The notes under the pieces: model-generated | What the model was told of the DNA's origin: nothing | The model's database searches: none | Seen by the model: only the letters and a program-made list of their open reading frames with translations | Assembly: GCA_003151375.1 (NCBI GenBank) | Contig: PLXI01000122.1 | Span: forward strand, 350-7,568 | DNA: 7,219 bases | Direction: 5' to 3' | Source: Hyphomicrobiales bacterium | GTDB lineage: Bacteria; Pseudomonadota; Alphaproteobacteria; Rhizobiales; Aestuariivirgaceae | Shown: piece by piece, positions 1-5,839 of the stretch | Position numbering within the stretch: position 1 is the first letter of the stretch | How the letters are laid out: the number at the start of each line of letters is the position of its first letter | Translations under genes and position numbers: made by a program

Positions 1-1003
1 GAGCATCGCTGACTGAAGAGCGTATAGAAGCTGAACGATCACTCAGTAACGCCAACTTTGCAGAACCTGGCAGCTGGGCCGCAAATTGCGGCAAAGCGGC
101 CTTGACCTTATCAACCACATCAACGGTGTTGGCATCAGGTTGTCGTTGAACGGCTAAAATGATAGCGCGAGTACCATCATGCGAAGCGGCGGAATGGAAG
201 TTATCAACCGAGTCAATCACGCGGGCCACGTCTCTCAAGCGCACTGTTGCGCCATTATGTGTAGCGATTACTTGATTAGAAAATTCCGCCGCGTTTTGCA
301 GCGAAGTGTTAGCAATTAGGGTTAGTTGTTGCTTGCTGGAACTTAACGTTCCGAGTGGAGTGATTTGATTGACACCCGCAATTGCAGCTTGCATTTGTGC
401 AACGGTGATACCTTTTGCGGCTAGCGCGTCCGGATCCAACTCAATGCGTACCGCATAATTTTGCTGGCCGAAAATGAGAACTTGAGCCACGCCATCAACC
501 GTGGAGAGGGTTGGCGAAATAATGTTCACAGCAATGTTGTTCAAATCAGTGAGTGAGGCAACGTCTGATTTCAACGCCAACAATAGCACTGGCGCATCAG
601 CTGGGTTCACTTTGCGGAAGTTTGGTGGCTCCGTCATGTTTTGCGGCAGGTTTCGCGACACGCGCGAGATGGCGGCCTGCACGTCTGCGGCGGCGGCATC
701 TATTGATCGGCTTAGCACAAATTGAATGGTGATGTTGGTGGTGCCAAGCGAGCTGGTGGTGCTGATGGCATCAACGCCCGCAATTGTGGAAAACTGTTTG
801 ATAAGTGGAGTGGCAACAGAAGTCGCCATAATATCAGGTGAAGCGCCCGCCATGTCAGCAGTAACGCTGATTGTTGGAAACTCAGCCCGCGGCAAAGCGG
901 CCACTGGCAAAAGCGACCATGCAAATAATCCGCCGATCAAAATGGCGGCAGACATCAAGATGGTGGCGACAGGACGATTGATGCAAAAGGTGGAGATATT
1001 CAT
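1..1003 (-). CDS. RND efflux transporter permease, MdtB/MdtC-like (C-terminal part outside window)
   Basis: This is the inner-membrane pump subunit of a proton-driven tripartite efflux system. Only the first 334 codons are present, and the frame runs open off the left edge; full-length RND permeases have about 1,000-1,050 residues. Visible in order are a short cytoplasmic start with the family-typical NRPVATIL (residues 9-16), a first membrane helix at about 12-32, LPVAALPRAEFPTI (32-45), and then porter-domain sequence including PGASP-like AGASP (52-56), SVATPLIKQFSTIAGV (62-77), DVQAAI (107-112) and RKVNPADAPVL (130-140). These match the MdtB/MdtC/MexF-type hydrophobe/amphiphile efflux family as I remember it. 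The start ATG (1003-1001) overlaps the adaptor stop as ATGA, and GGAG (1014-1011) sits 7 nt upstream, so translation is probably coupled to the adaptor. The catalytic Asp residues of TM4 are not in the window. The substrate cannot be read from this fragment. Confidence 0.93.
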   Translation of the reverse strand, partial: MNISTFCINRPVATILMSAAILIGGLFAWSLLPVAALPRAEFPTISVTADMAGASPDIMATSVATPLIKQFSTIAGVDAISTTSSLGTTNITIQFVLSRSIDAAAADVQAAISRVSRNLPQNMTEPPNFRKVNPADAPVLLLALKSDVASLTDLNNIAVNIISPTLSTVDGVAQVLIFGQQNYAVRIELDPDALAAKGITVAQMQAAIAGVNQITPLGTLSSSKQQLTLIANTSLQNAAEFSNQVIATHNGATVRLRDVARVIDSVDNFHSAASHDGTRAIILAVQRQPDANTVDVVDKVKAALPQFAAQLPGSAKLALLSDRSASIRSSVSDA

Positions 1004-2232
1004 GGCTGAGCTCCATCCGCGGCAGGTTTAGCGCTCGCTGTCTCAGCGCCGCCGATGGTAACGTGTGTGCCATTCGCCAATTTGGCTTGGCCTTCCACGA
1101 CCACTTTAGCGCCTACAGCTACGCCATCGCTAATCTCCGCCAGGTCGCCTTCAAAACGCGAAACTTTTACAGGCGTGGCTTTCGCAACATTTTGATCATC
1201 GATCACCCAAACGAATGAGCCGATTTGGCCTTGCTGCACAGCCACGGTGGGAACGGTGATTGCGCCGAGAGTGGTGCCATATTGTAGATCAACTGTTACG
1301 CGTTGGCCAGGCCAGAGATTGAGTTTGGCGTTACCGATATTAGCCGCGAGACCGATGGTGCCTGATGTTACATCCACGGAACTGTCAACGAAGTTAAGTT
1401 TACCTTCGTCCAATTCATCTTTGGATGAAGAGGCATAGACCCGCACTGTTGCGGCATCAGGATTTTTGGCGAGGGCTGCCTGCAAAGGTGGCAGTACTTG
1501 TTCAGCTAAGCGGAAGGTGACGCGCAAGGGCTGCATTTGAGTGATGCTTAACAGCGAAGACTGTGTACCTGATGAGTTGCCGGGAGGGGTAACCAGCGCG
1601 CCCAACACAGCAGTGATGGTGCCAAGTTTGCCATCAAAGGGGGCGCGAATTTTAGCAAAATCCAATTGCAGCTTATCAGCATCGATAACCGCTTTGTCAG
1701 ATCCTATGACTTGCAGCTGCGAGGATTGCGCGGCCACGGCATTGTCCACATCTTGCTGGGGGCCAGCGTTGCGGGCGGCCAAAGTTTTAGCACGCTGCAA
1801 TTGGATATCATTATTGTCCAAAACGGCTTGGTCTTTTGCTAAGGTTGCTACATCTTTGGCCAAAACCGCTTGCAAAGTACGGTCGTCCAACTCAATCAAA
1901 ACGTCACCCGCCTTGACCATTTGGCCATCTTGAACATTGACCTTGGTGATCTGGCTGGTGATGCGCGCGTTAATGCCCACAACTTGCGGTGAGGTCATGG
2001 TGCCATAGCCGCGTTCGATCAAAGGGAAATCAGTTTTTCCGACGAGGGCAATTTTGACCAGCTGTGAAATCGGAGTCTTGGTGGCAGGAGCAGCTGTTTT
2101 GGCATCGCTGGCTTGGGCTTGTTCAGGGTGGAGATCGTTCCGGATTTGCCCAATGAGATCGTATTTCCACTGGGCCAAGCCCAAGCCCACCAAAACTGCC
2201 ACAGTCAAAGTCAATTTCATACCGTTGTTCAT
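1000..2232 (-). CDS. RND efflux periplasmic adaptor subunit (HlyD/MdtA/AcrA family)
   Basis: This 410-residue membrane-fusion protein links the inner-membrane permease encoded next to it to an outer-membrane channel. The N-terminus has a hydrophobic segment (residues 7-20) acting as membrane anchor or signal peptide; it has no lipobox cysteine. It is followed by a polar, Ala-rich linker to about residue 57. The lipoyl-like half-motifs are at 84-117 (GQMVKAGDVLIELDD at 103-117) and 188-230 (KIRAPFDGKLG at 194-204), flanking an alpha-helical hairpin at about 118-188. A beta-barrel domain follows (about 232-320; the conserved LWPGQRVTV is at 306-314). The membrane-proximal domain (about 325-395) starts with VPTVAVQQG. 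Length and order are normal for the MdtA group. The chosen ATG has GAGGG (2242-2238) 5 nt upstream and an in-frame TAA directly before it. An outer-membrane channel gene is not seen here. The pair is divergent from the tailed VOC gene. Confidence 0.95.
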   Translation of the reverse strand: MNNGMKLTLTVAVLVGLGLAQWKYDLIGQIRNDLHPEQAQASDAKTAAPATKTPISQLVKIALVGKTDFPLIERGYGTMTSPQVVGINARITSQITKVNVQDGQMVKAGDVLIELDDRTLQAVLAKDVATLAKDQAVLDNNDIQLQRAKTLAARNAGPQQDVDNAVAAQSSQLQVIGSDKAVIDADKLQLDFAKIRAPFDGKLGTITAVLGALVTPPGNSSGTQSSLLSITQMQPLRVTFRLAEQVLPPLQAALAKNPDAATVRVYASSSKDELDEGKLNFVDSSVDVTSGTIGLAANIGNAKLNLWPGQRVTVDLQYGTTLGAITVPTVAVQQGQIGSFVWVIDDQNVAKATPVKVSRFEGDLAEISDGVAVGAKVVVEGQAKLANGTHVTIGGAETASAKPAADGAQP

Positions 2233-2237
2233 TTAGT

Positions 2238-2242
2238 CCCTC
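2238..2242 (-). promoter_or_regulatory. Ribosome binding site of the efflux adaptor gene
   Basis: GAGGG on the minus strand lies 5 nt before the ATG at 2232-2230. An in-frame TAA touches the start codon, so this site fixes the adaptor start rather than the in-frame Met at codon 5. Confidence 0.7.
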
Positions 2243-2314
2243 AAATGGCCAGTCCAAATCGATCCGAGCTCTATTAGACGTTTTCTAAGCCAAAAATCTG
2301 TCGTATTCTCGCAT

Positions 2315-2323
2315 TGGCATAAT
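2315..2323 (+). promoter_or_regulatory. Candidate extended -10 promoter for the tailed VOC gene
   Basis: TGGCATAAT contains a TGN extension followed by CATAAT, which matches the sigma-70 -10 consensus at five of six positions. No good -35 is seen at 16-18 bp upstream, which is common for extended -10 promoters. Transcription would start near 2330 and give a leader of about 54 nt. The site lies in the 151-bp divergent region between the efflux adaptor and the VOC gene. An alternative reading takes TTGGCA (2314-2319) as a -35 with a weak -10 near 2337. I could not pick out a convincing promoter for the opposite, efflux direction. Confidence 0.35.
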
Positions 2324-2383
2324 TTAATGTTTCGGGTTTTAAGTCGGTAGGTTTTAGATTTCAAGTTAAGCAAAGGAAAGCAA

Positions 2384-3250
2384 ATGAAAAAGCCAATACG
2401 CAAGACTTCCAAATCACTCACCAAAAAGCTGGCAAAGAAGGTGGCCAAAAAAGTCGCTAAGAAGGCCACCAAAAAAGCCACCAAAAAAGCAGCTAAAGTT
2501 CAGTTTGGCTTTAATTGGCACAATTTGATGACGCGCGATGTGGACGGTGCCAAACGTTTTTACCAAGCGGTGGTGGGCTGGCAAACCGCGCTACAAGGGC
2601 CAGACTATGAGGTTTTGATGGTTGATGGCCAGGGCATCGGCGGCATCATGGCCCAACCTGCGGAAGCCGGCGACACCCCACCATTCTGGCTTGGTTATAT
2701 CATGGTTAAGAATGTCGACAAACATTGCGCAGCGATAAAAAATGCGGGCGGTTCGGTGCATAAGGGGCCTTGGGACATTCCAAATATCTTGCGCATGGCC
2801 GTTGTGTCTGAGCCATCGGGTGCCGTGTTCAATGTTTACCATCCATTGATGGACGGCAGCATGAAGCCGCTCAAGCGTGGCACCACTGGAACCGTTGGGT
2901 GGAATGAATTACAGACTTCAGATTTGGCAAAGTCGACTGCATTTTACGCCAAGATGTTTGGTTGGGCCAAAGGGGAGGCGCATGATATGGGGCCGGAGTT
3001 TGGCAAATATCAGTTGATGAAGGTGAAACGGCATGAACATGCCGGCATGATGAAACGCGCCGATTTTATCCCGCGCGATTATTGGGGTTTCTATTTCTTT
3101 GTTGACGGTATTGATGCTGGTGCCAAGCGCATTACCCAACATGGCGGCAAGATCACCAATGGTCCAATGCAAGTGCCCACCGGTGATTGGATCGTTTCTG
3201 GTCAGGACCCGCAAGGTGCTCATTTTTCATTGATGAGCGAGACCAAATAA
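2384..3250 (+). CDS. Two-domain VOC (glyoxalase-like) protein with histone H1-like lysine-rich N-terminal tail
   Basis: This 288-residue protein has two parts. Residues 1-40 form a highly basic tail (17 Lys, 1 Arg) built on a KK-x-A/T period of four residues. Residues 41-288 are two consecutive vicinal-oxygen-chelate domains: about 43-156 (opening NWHNLMTRDV at 44-53) and about 169-288 (opening VGWNELQTSDL at 171-181). The repeated FY...GW pattern and the paired 'N-x-L-x-T/S-D' openings resemble the COG3324-type glyoxalase/CFP-30B-like family. Metal-ligand positions are incomplete for a classical glyoxalase I: H46 and E175 occupy the first-strand positions, but N150 and S282 stand where the late Glu is expected. 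The reaction is therefore unknown. AGGA (2374-2377) lies 6 nt before the ATG, and no other good start separates tail from domain, so the tail is translated. The paralogue at 4612-5370 lacks it. The tail may bind DNA, RNA or another polyanion. Confidence 0.9.
   Translation: MKKPIRKTSKSLTKKLAKKVAKKVAKKATKKATKKAAKVQFGFNWHNLMTRDVDGAKRFYQAVVGWQTALQGPDYEVLMVDGQGIGGIMAQPAEAGDTPPFWLGYIMVKNVDKHCAAIKNAGGSVHKGPWDIPNILRMAVVSEPSGAVFNVYHPLMDGSMKPLKRGTTGTVGWNELQTSDLAKSTAFYAKMFGWAKGEAHDMGPEFGKYQLMKVKRHEHAGMMKRADFIPRDYWGFYFFVDGIDAGAKRITQHGGKITNGPMQVPTGDWIVSGQDPQGAHFSLMSETK
2423..2497 (+). repeat. In-frame 12-bp-period repeat encoding the KK-x-A/T tail
   Basis: Six imperfect tandem units of 12 bp encode residues 14-37 of the tailed VOC protein (KK-L-A, KK-V-A, KK-V-A, KK-A-T, KK-A-T, KK-A-A), plus a closing Lys. 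The units differ at synonymous positions (AAA/AAG, GCC/GCT/GCA), so the amino-acid pattern is preserved while the DNA has drifted. That suggests selection on the protein rather than recent slippage. Two adjacent units (KK-A-T, KK-A-T) are almost identical and could still change in copy number. Confidence 0.85.
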
Positions 3251-3304
3251 GGAACGGCATTTTACGCCTACAGAGGGTCTTTATTTAGGCATCTGTTGAG
3301 CACT

Positions 3305-3313
3305 TGCTAGAAT
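3305..3313 (+). promoter_or_regulatory. Candidate extended -10 promoter of the tetR-GST-VOC-SRPBCC operon
   Basis: TGCTAGAAT is a TGN extension plus TAGAAT (five of six matches to TATAAT). The expected start point is near 3320, which gives a leader of roughly 34 nt to the tetR ATG and places the palindrome at about +8 to +23. No strong -35 is present. I saw no clear intrinsic terminator between the preceding VOC stop codon (3250) and this site, so some readthrough from upstream is possible. Confidence 0.42.
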
Positions 3314-3327
3314 TTGGCTAGACAACA

Positions 3328-3343
3328 TACCAACTGGTTGGTA
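3328..3343 (+). promoter_or_regulatory. Palindromic operator, probable autoregulatory site of the TetR protein
   Basis: TACCAACTGGTTGGTA has two perfect 7-bp arms (TACCAAC / GTTGGTA) around a 2-bp centre. Size, symmetry and position are typical of TetR-family operators. It ends 10 bp before the tetR start codon and lies just downstream of the candidate -10, so a bound dimer could block initiation or elongation. I looked for a second copy upstream of the tailed VOC gene and in the divergent efflux region and found none. Confidence 0.72.
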
Positions 3344-3353
3344 ATGCTAACCT

Positions 3354-3974
3354 ATGACTCAAACTCAAACTCGCCCTACCGCACGCGAAAAACTACTGGC
3401 TGCGGCCGTGCAGCTGGTGCGCGAAAAAGGCTATGATGCCACATCGGTTGACAGTCTTTGCGAAAATGCGGGCGTGACCAAAGGCGCGTTCTTTCATCAT
3501 TTCAAAAGCAAGGACGAACTGGCCATTGCTGCCACACAGTTCTGGACCGAAAATGCCGCACAGCTTTTCGCAAAAGCTGAATACAACAAGTTTGAAGACC
3601 CATTGGATCAACTGATCGGCTATGTCGATTTTCGTCTTCAGCTTGTGCACGGGAGCACATTGCCAGAATGCACCTGTTTGCTTGGCACCATGGTGCAGGA
3701 GAAATTTGAAACGAGTCCTGCTATTCGCGATGCCTGTTATGAGGGCATTCACTTTCACGCTGCTGAAGTGGGTAAGATGATTGCCGCGGCCAAAGCACTG
3801 CACGCGCCGCATGCAAGTTGGAACGTCGAAAACTTGGGGCTTTATACACAGGCCGTCATTCAGGGCGCTTTCGTTTTAGCAAAAGCAAAAAATGATGTGA
3901 CGCTGGCCGCGGACATGATCCTGCATCTGCGCCGTTATATTGAGTTGTTGTTTCATCACGCCAAAGAGGATTGA
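3354..3974 (+). CDS. TetR/AcrR-family transcriptional regulator, NemR-like
   Basis: This 206-residue repressor-type regulator has an N-terminal helix-turn-helix (about residues 10-57) carrying the usual TetR pattern: ATSVDSLCENAGVTKGAFFHH at 29-49 with a FKSKDEL segment after it. The C-terminal ligand/dimer domain contains PECTCLLGTMVQE (104-116). Cysteines are at 36, 106, 108 and 128. C106 falls at the position of the redox-active Cys106 of E. coli NemR, and K177, in GAFVLAKAK, aligns with NemR Lys175 when I line the two up from memory. This suggests sensing of electrophiles, aldehydes or reactive chlorine through a cysteine, which is an inference. No Shine-Dalgarno sequence precedes the ATG. 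The gene leads the operon, ends 5 bp before the GST start, and probably represses itself through the palindrome at 3328-3343. Confidence 0.93.
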   Translation: MTQTQTRPTAREKLLAAAVQLVREKGYDATSVDSLCENAGVTKGAFFHHFKSKDELAIAATQFWTENAAQLFAKAEYNKFEDPLDQLIGYVDFRLQLVHGSTLPECTCLLGTMVQEKFETSPAIRDACYEGIHFHAAEVGKMIAAAKALHAPHASWNVENLGLYTQAVIQGAFVLAKAKNDVTLAADMILHLRRYIELLFHHAKED

Positions 3975-3979
3975 AGTTC

Positions 3980-4588
3980 ATGAAACTCTACTATACCAAA
4001 AACCTTAATCCGCGCGTGGCTTTGGCAGCGGCGCGCTATCTCAAGTCTCCCGTTGAATTTGTTGCATGTAGCCCGCAGCACCCTGCCCATAAGGAGGCGT
4101 TCAAGGCGCTGAATCCCAACGCTCGCGCGCCGGTGTTGGAAGAGAATGGCAAAACACTTTGGGAGACAGATGCAATTGTGTGTCGCCTTTCTGCAATTGC
4201 TAAATCTGATTTTTGGCGTGTGGGTGATGAGCAGCCAGATATGATCCGCTGGATCAGTTGGGCCACGCATCATTTAAATCGCGCTGCTGATCCCTTGTAT
4301 TTTTTTCGCGTGGTGTGGCCAACATTTATGAGCGAAGCGCCGCCGCAAGAAAAATTGGATGAGGGTTTGCACAATTTCGTGCAACACGCCGTTGTGCTGA
4401 ATGACTATCTTGCGGATAGAAAGTGGTTGGTGGGAGGCCAACTATCTTATGCAGATTTCCGCGCGGCTTCAGCTTTACCCTTTGCAGCGCAAGCGCAGAT
4501 TCCACTGGCGGATTTTCCAAACATGCAGCGCTGGCACAATCAACTGATGGAATTGAAAGCGTGGCGAACGCCTTTCGCCGGTTTGTAA
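3980..4588 (+). CDS. Glutathione S-transferase family protein
   Basis: This 202-residue cytosolic GST-fold protein probably conjugates glutathione to electrophiles or reduces them with it. The N-terminal thioredoxin-like domain (1-75) opens with MKLYYTKNLNPRVALAAAR. The catalytic Ser/Cys/Tyr position of well-known classes seems to be occupied by the NLNPR segment (8-12), so the class is uncertain. The G-site elements are the cis-proline P51 (ARAPVLEENG at 49-58) and ETDAI (62-66), which normally holds the gamma-glutamyl group. The C-terminal helical domain (about 85-202) has the N-capping box SYAD at 156-159, a hallmark of the GST fold. I chose the ATG at 3980 because AGAGGA (3965-3970) is 9 nt upstream; the in-frame TTG at 3971 would abut that site with no spacing. 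The gene lies 5 bp after tetR and 23 bp before the second VOC gene, so the three are almost surely cotranscribed. Confidence 0.92.
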   Translation: MKLYYTKNLNPRVALAAARYLKSPVEFVACSPQHPAHKEAFKALNPNARAPVLEENGKTLWETDAIVCRLSAIAKSDFWRVGDEQPDMIRWISWATHHLNRAADPLYFFRVVWPTFMSEAPPQEKLDEGLHNFVQHAVVLNDYLADRKWLVGGQLSYADFRAASALPFAAQAQIPLADFPNMQRWHNQLMELKAWRTPFAGL

Positions 4589-4597
4589 AGTCGAAAA

Positions 4598-4603
4598 CAG
4601 GAG
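4598..4603 (+). promoter_or_regulatory. Ribosome binding site that sets the start of the second VOC gene
   Basis: CAGGAG lies 8 nt before the ATG at 4612. The open frame extends upstream to 4423 inside the GST gene, but this site and the homology to the first VOC protein both place the true start at 4612. Confidence 0.75.
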
Positions 4604-4611
4604 TAATCACT

Positions 4612-5370
4612 ATGAGCACAATACAAAATCCCTTTATCTGGCACGACTTGATGACAAGTGATGTGGAGGCGGCGAAGAAATTCTACGGTGCTGTCGTGGG
4701 TTGGACTTTTAGTAGCGAGATGCCCAACTACACCGTGTTGCTCGCTAATGGCGCGGGCATGGGGGGTATCATGGCAACGCCGCCTGAAATGAAAACCATG
4801 CCGCCCGTGTGGACGGGCTATGTCTTCACACCAGATGTTGATGCAACCTGCAAAGAAGCTGTCAAACTCGGGGGCAAGATTTATAAAGCGGCTTGGGATA
4901 TTCCAGACGTGGGACGAATGGCCGTGATCGGCGATCCGACGGGTTCGGGCCTGATGATTATGAAGCCGCTCTCCACTGAACAACGACCCACGCCAAAGTC
5001 CGGCGCTGTGGGCACGGTTGGGTGGAATGAACTGCATGCGGGCGACCTCAACGTTGCTTGGGACTTCTATTCCAAGCTGTTTGGCTGGACCAAAGGTGCC
5101 ACCATGCCGATGGGCGAAGCCGGTGACTATCAGTTGTTCCAGATCGACGGCAAAGATGTGGGCGGCATGATGAAGAAAATGGATGTAACACCGGTGCCCA
5201 TGTGGGCTTATTACTTCAACGTGAATGGGATTGACGCCGCGGTGGCCCGCATCACCAAAGCCGGTGGAAAGATTGCCAATGGGCCAATGGAAGTTCCTGG
5301 CCCCATGTGGACTGTTTCTGCTACAGATCCGCAAGGCGCATTTTTTCATCTGGTGTCAAACACAAAATAA
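4612..5370 (+). CDS. Two-domain VOC (glyoxalase-like) protein without tail
   Basis: This 252-residue cytosolic protein is made of two vicinal-oxygen-chelate domains: about 7-120 (opening FIWHDLMTSDVEAAKKFY at 8-25) and about 134-252 (opening VGWNELHAGDL at 136-146). It is clearly a paralogue of the tailed protein at 2384-3250: shared stretches include the WH-x-LMT-x-DV opening, AAWDIPDVGRMAV-like and GTVGWNEL segments, and the DPQGA-x-F ending. Putative first-strand ligands are H11 and E140. At the late ligand positions it has M115 in domain 1 and H246 in domain 2, so domain 2 could keep a metal or substrate pair (E140/H246). The canonical glyoxalase I ligand set is incomplete. Within the operon it follows the GST with its own strong ribosome binding site and is followed 12 bp later by the SRPBCC gene. 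A role in handling small toxic carbonyl or aromatic compounds is plausible; the exact reaction is unknown. Confidence 0.92.
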   Translation: MSTIQNPFIWHDLMTSDVEAAKKFYGAVVGWTFSSEMPNYTVLLANGAGMGGIMATPPEMKTMPPVWTGYVFTPDVDATCKEAVKLGGKIYKAAWDIPDVGRMAVIGDPTGSGLMIMKPLSTEQRPTPKSGAVGTVGWNELHAGDLNVAWDFYSKLFGWTKGATMPMGEAGDYQLFQIDGKDVGGMMKKMDVTPVPMWAYYFNVNGIDAAVARITKAGGKIANGPMEVPGPMWTVSATDPQGAFFHLVSNTK

Positions 5371-5382
5371 GGAGACCGACAA

Positions 5383-5835
5383 ATGCCCTATACTCTCAAT
5401 TTCCACCGTGTTTTGAAAGTCCCGCCTGCGCGTGTCTACAAGGCGTTTCTTGATCCTGCGGCTCTATGCAAGTGGCTTGCACCAGCGGGCTATACTTGTA
5501 CGGTCCACAGTTTGGACGCCAAAGTGGGGGGCTCGTTCAAAATGTCCTTCACCGAATTTGACTCAGGTGTCAGCAACAGTTTCGGTGGCAAATATCTTGA
5601 ACTCGTGCCGCATGAAAAGCTGGTTTACACCGATGTGTTTGATGATCCTAATTTGAAGGGTGAGATCAAGGTTACGGTGCTGCTCAAGAAAGTAATGTGC
5701 GGCACTGATCTTACGATTACACAAGCTGGCGTGCCAGATATGATCCCCGAAGAGATGTGTCATTTGGGGTGGCAGGATTCACTTACTCAACTTGCGCAAT
5801 TTGTGGAAATGGGTGCGCCCATTGGTCAGGGGTGA
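5383..5835 (+). CDS. SRPBCC / AHSA1-domain protein
   Basis: This 150-residue protein has the START-like helix-grip fold of the AHSA1 (Aha1 C-terminal) branch, which forms a hydrophobic ligand pocket. Typical landmarks are visible: FHRVLKVPPARVYKAFLDP (7-25), the KWLAP segment (30-34), DAKVGGSFKMSF (45-56), a GGKYLELVPHEKLVYTD strand pair (68-84), and the C-terminal helix starting near GWQDSLTQL (129-137). Length is normal for the family. Bacterial members often occur beside VOC proteins and regulators, but few have a known ligand. The start is supported by TAAGGAG (5368-5374), which overlaps the VOC stop codon and lies 8 nt before the ATG. It is the last gene of the operon and ends 4 bp from the stop of the opposing ABC-F gene. 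Cysteines at 29, 39, 106 and 126 are notable but have no assigned role. Confidence 0.9.
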   Translation: MPYTLNFHRVLKVPPARVYKAFLDPAALCKWLAPAGYTCTVHSLDAKVGGSFKMSFTEFDSGVSNSFGGKYLELVPHEKLVYTDVFDDPNLKGEIKVTVLLKKVMCGTDLTITQAGVPDMIPEEMCHLGWQDSLTQLAQFVEMGAPIGQG

Positions 5836-5839
5836 CACT

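Noticed and set aside
501..1031. Short plus-strand frames of 74 and 101 codons over the RND permease gene
   Set aside because: The minus strand here encodes clearly conserved RND permease sequence, open from 1003 to the left edge; the plus-strand frames are shadows.
1541..1933. Plus-strand open frame of 130 codons inside the efflux adaptor gene
   Set aside because: It is antisense to the hairpin and lipoyl regions of the adaptor, with no ribosome binding site or domain. It is a shadow of the real gene.
3266..3290. Inverted repeat GCCTA...TAGGC after the tailed VOC gene as a possible terminator
   Set aside because: The stem is only 5 bp with a 15-nt loop and no following T-run, too weak to call.
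3344..3436. Out-of-frame ATG within the operator opening a 30-codon frame that overlaps the start of tetR
   Set aside because: It has no ribosome binding site and no conserved feature. An upstream regulatory frame is possible but unsupported.
4423..4611. N-terminal extension of 63 codons on the second VOC protein
   Set aside because: It overlaps the GST coding region in another frame. The VOC homology starts at the ATG at 4612, which has its own ribosome binding site.
4540..5349. Long open frame (269 codons) on the minus strand opposite the second VOC gene
   Set aside because: It is antisense to a gene with clear family homology and a strong ribosome binding site. Its translation is rich in His, Arg and Cys with no recognisable domain, as expected of a shadow frame.
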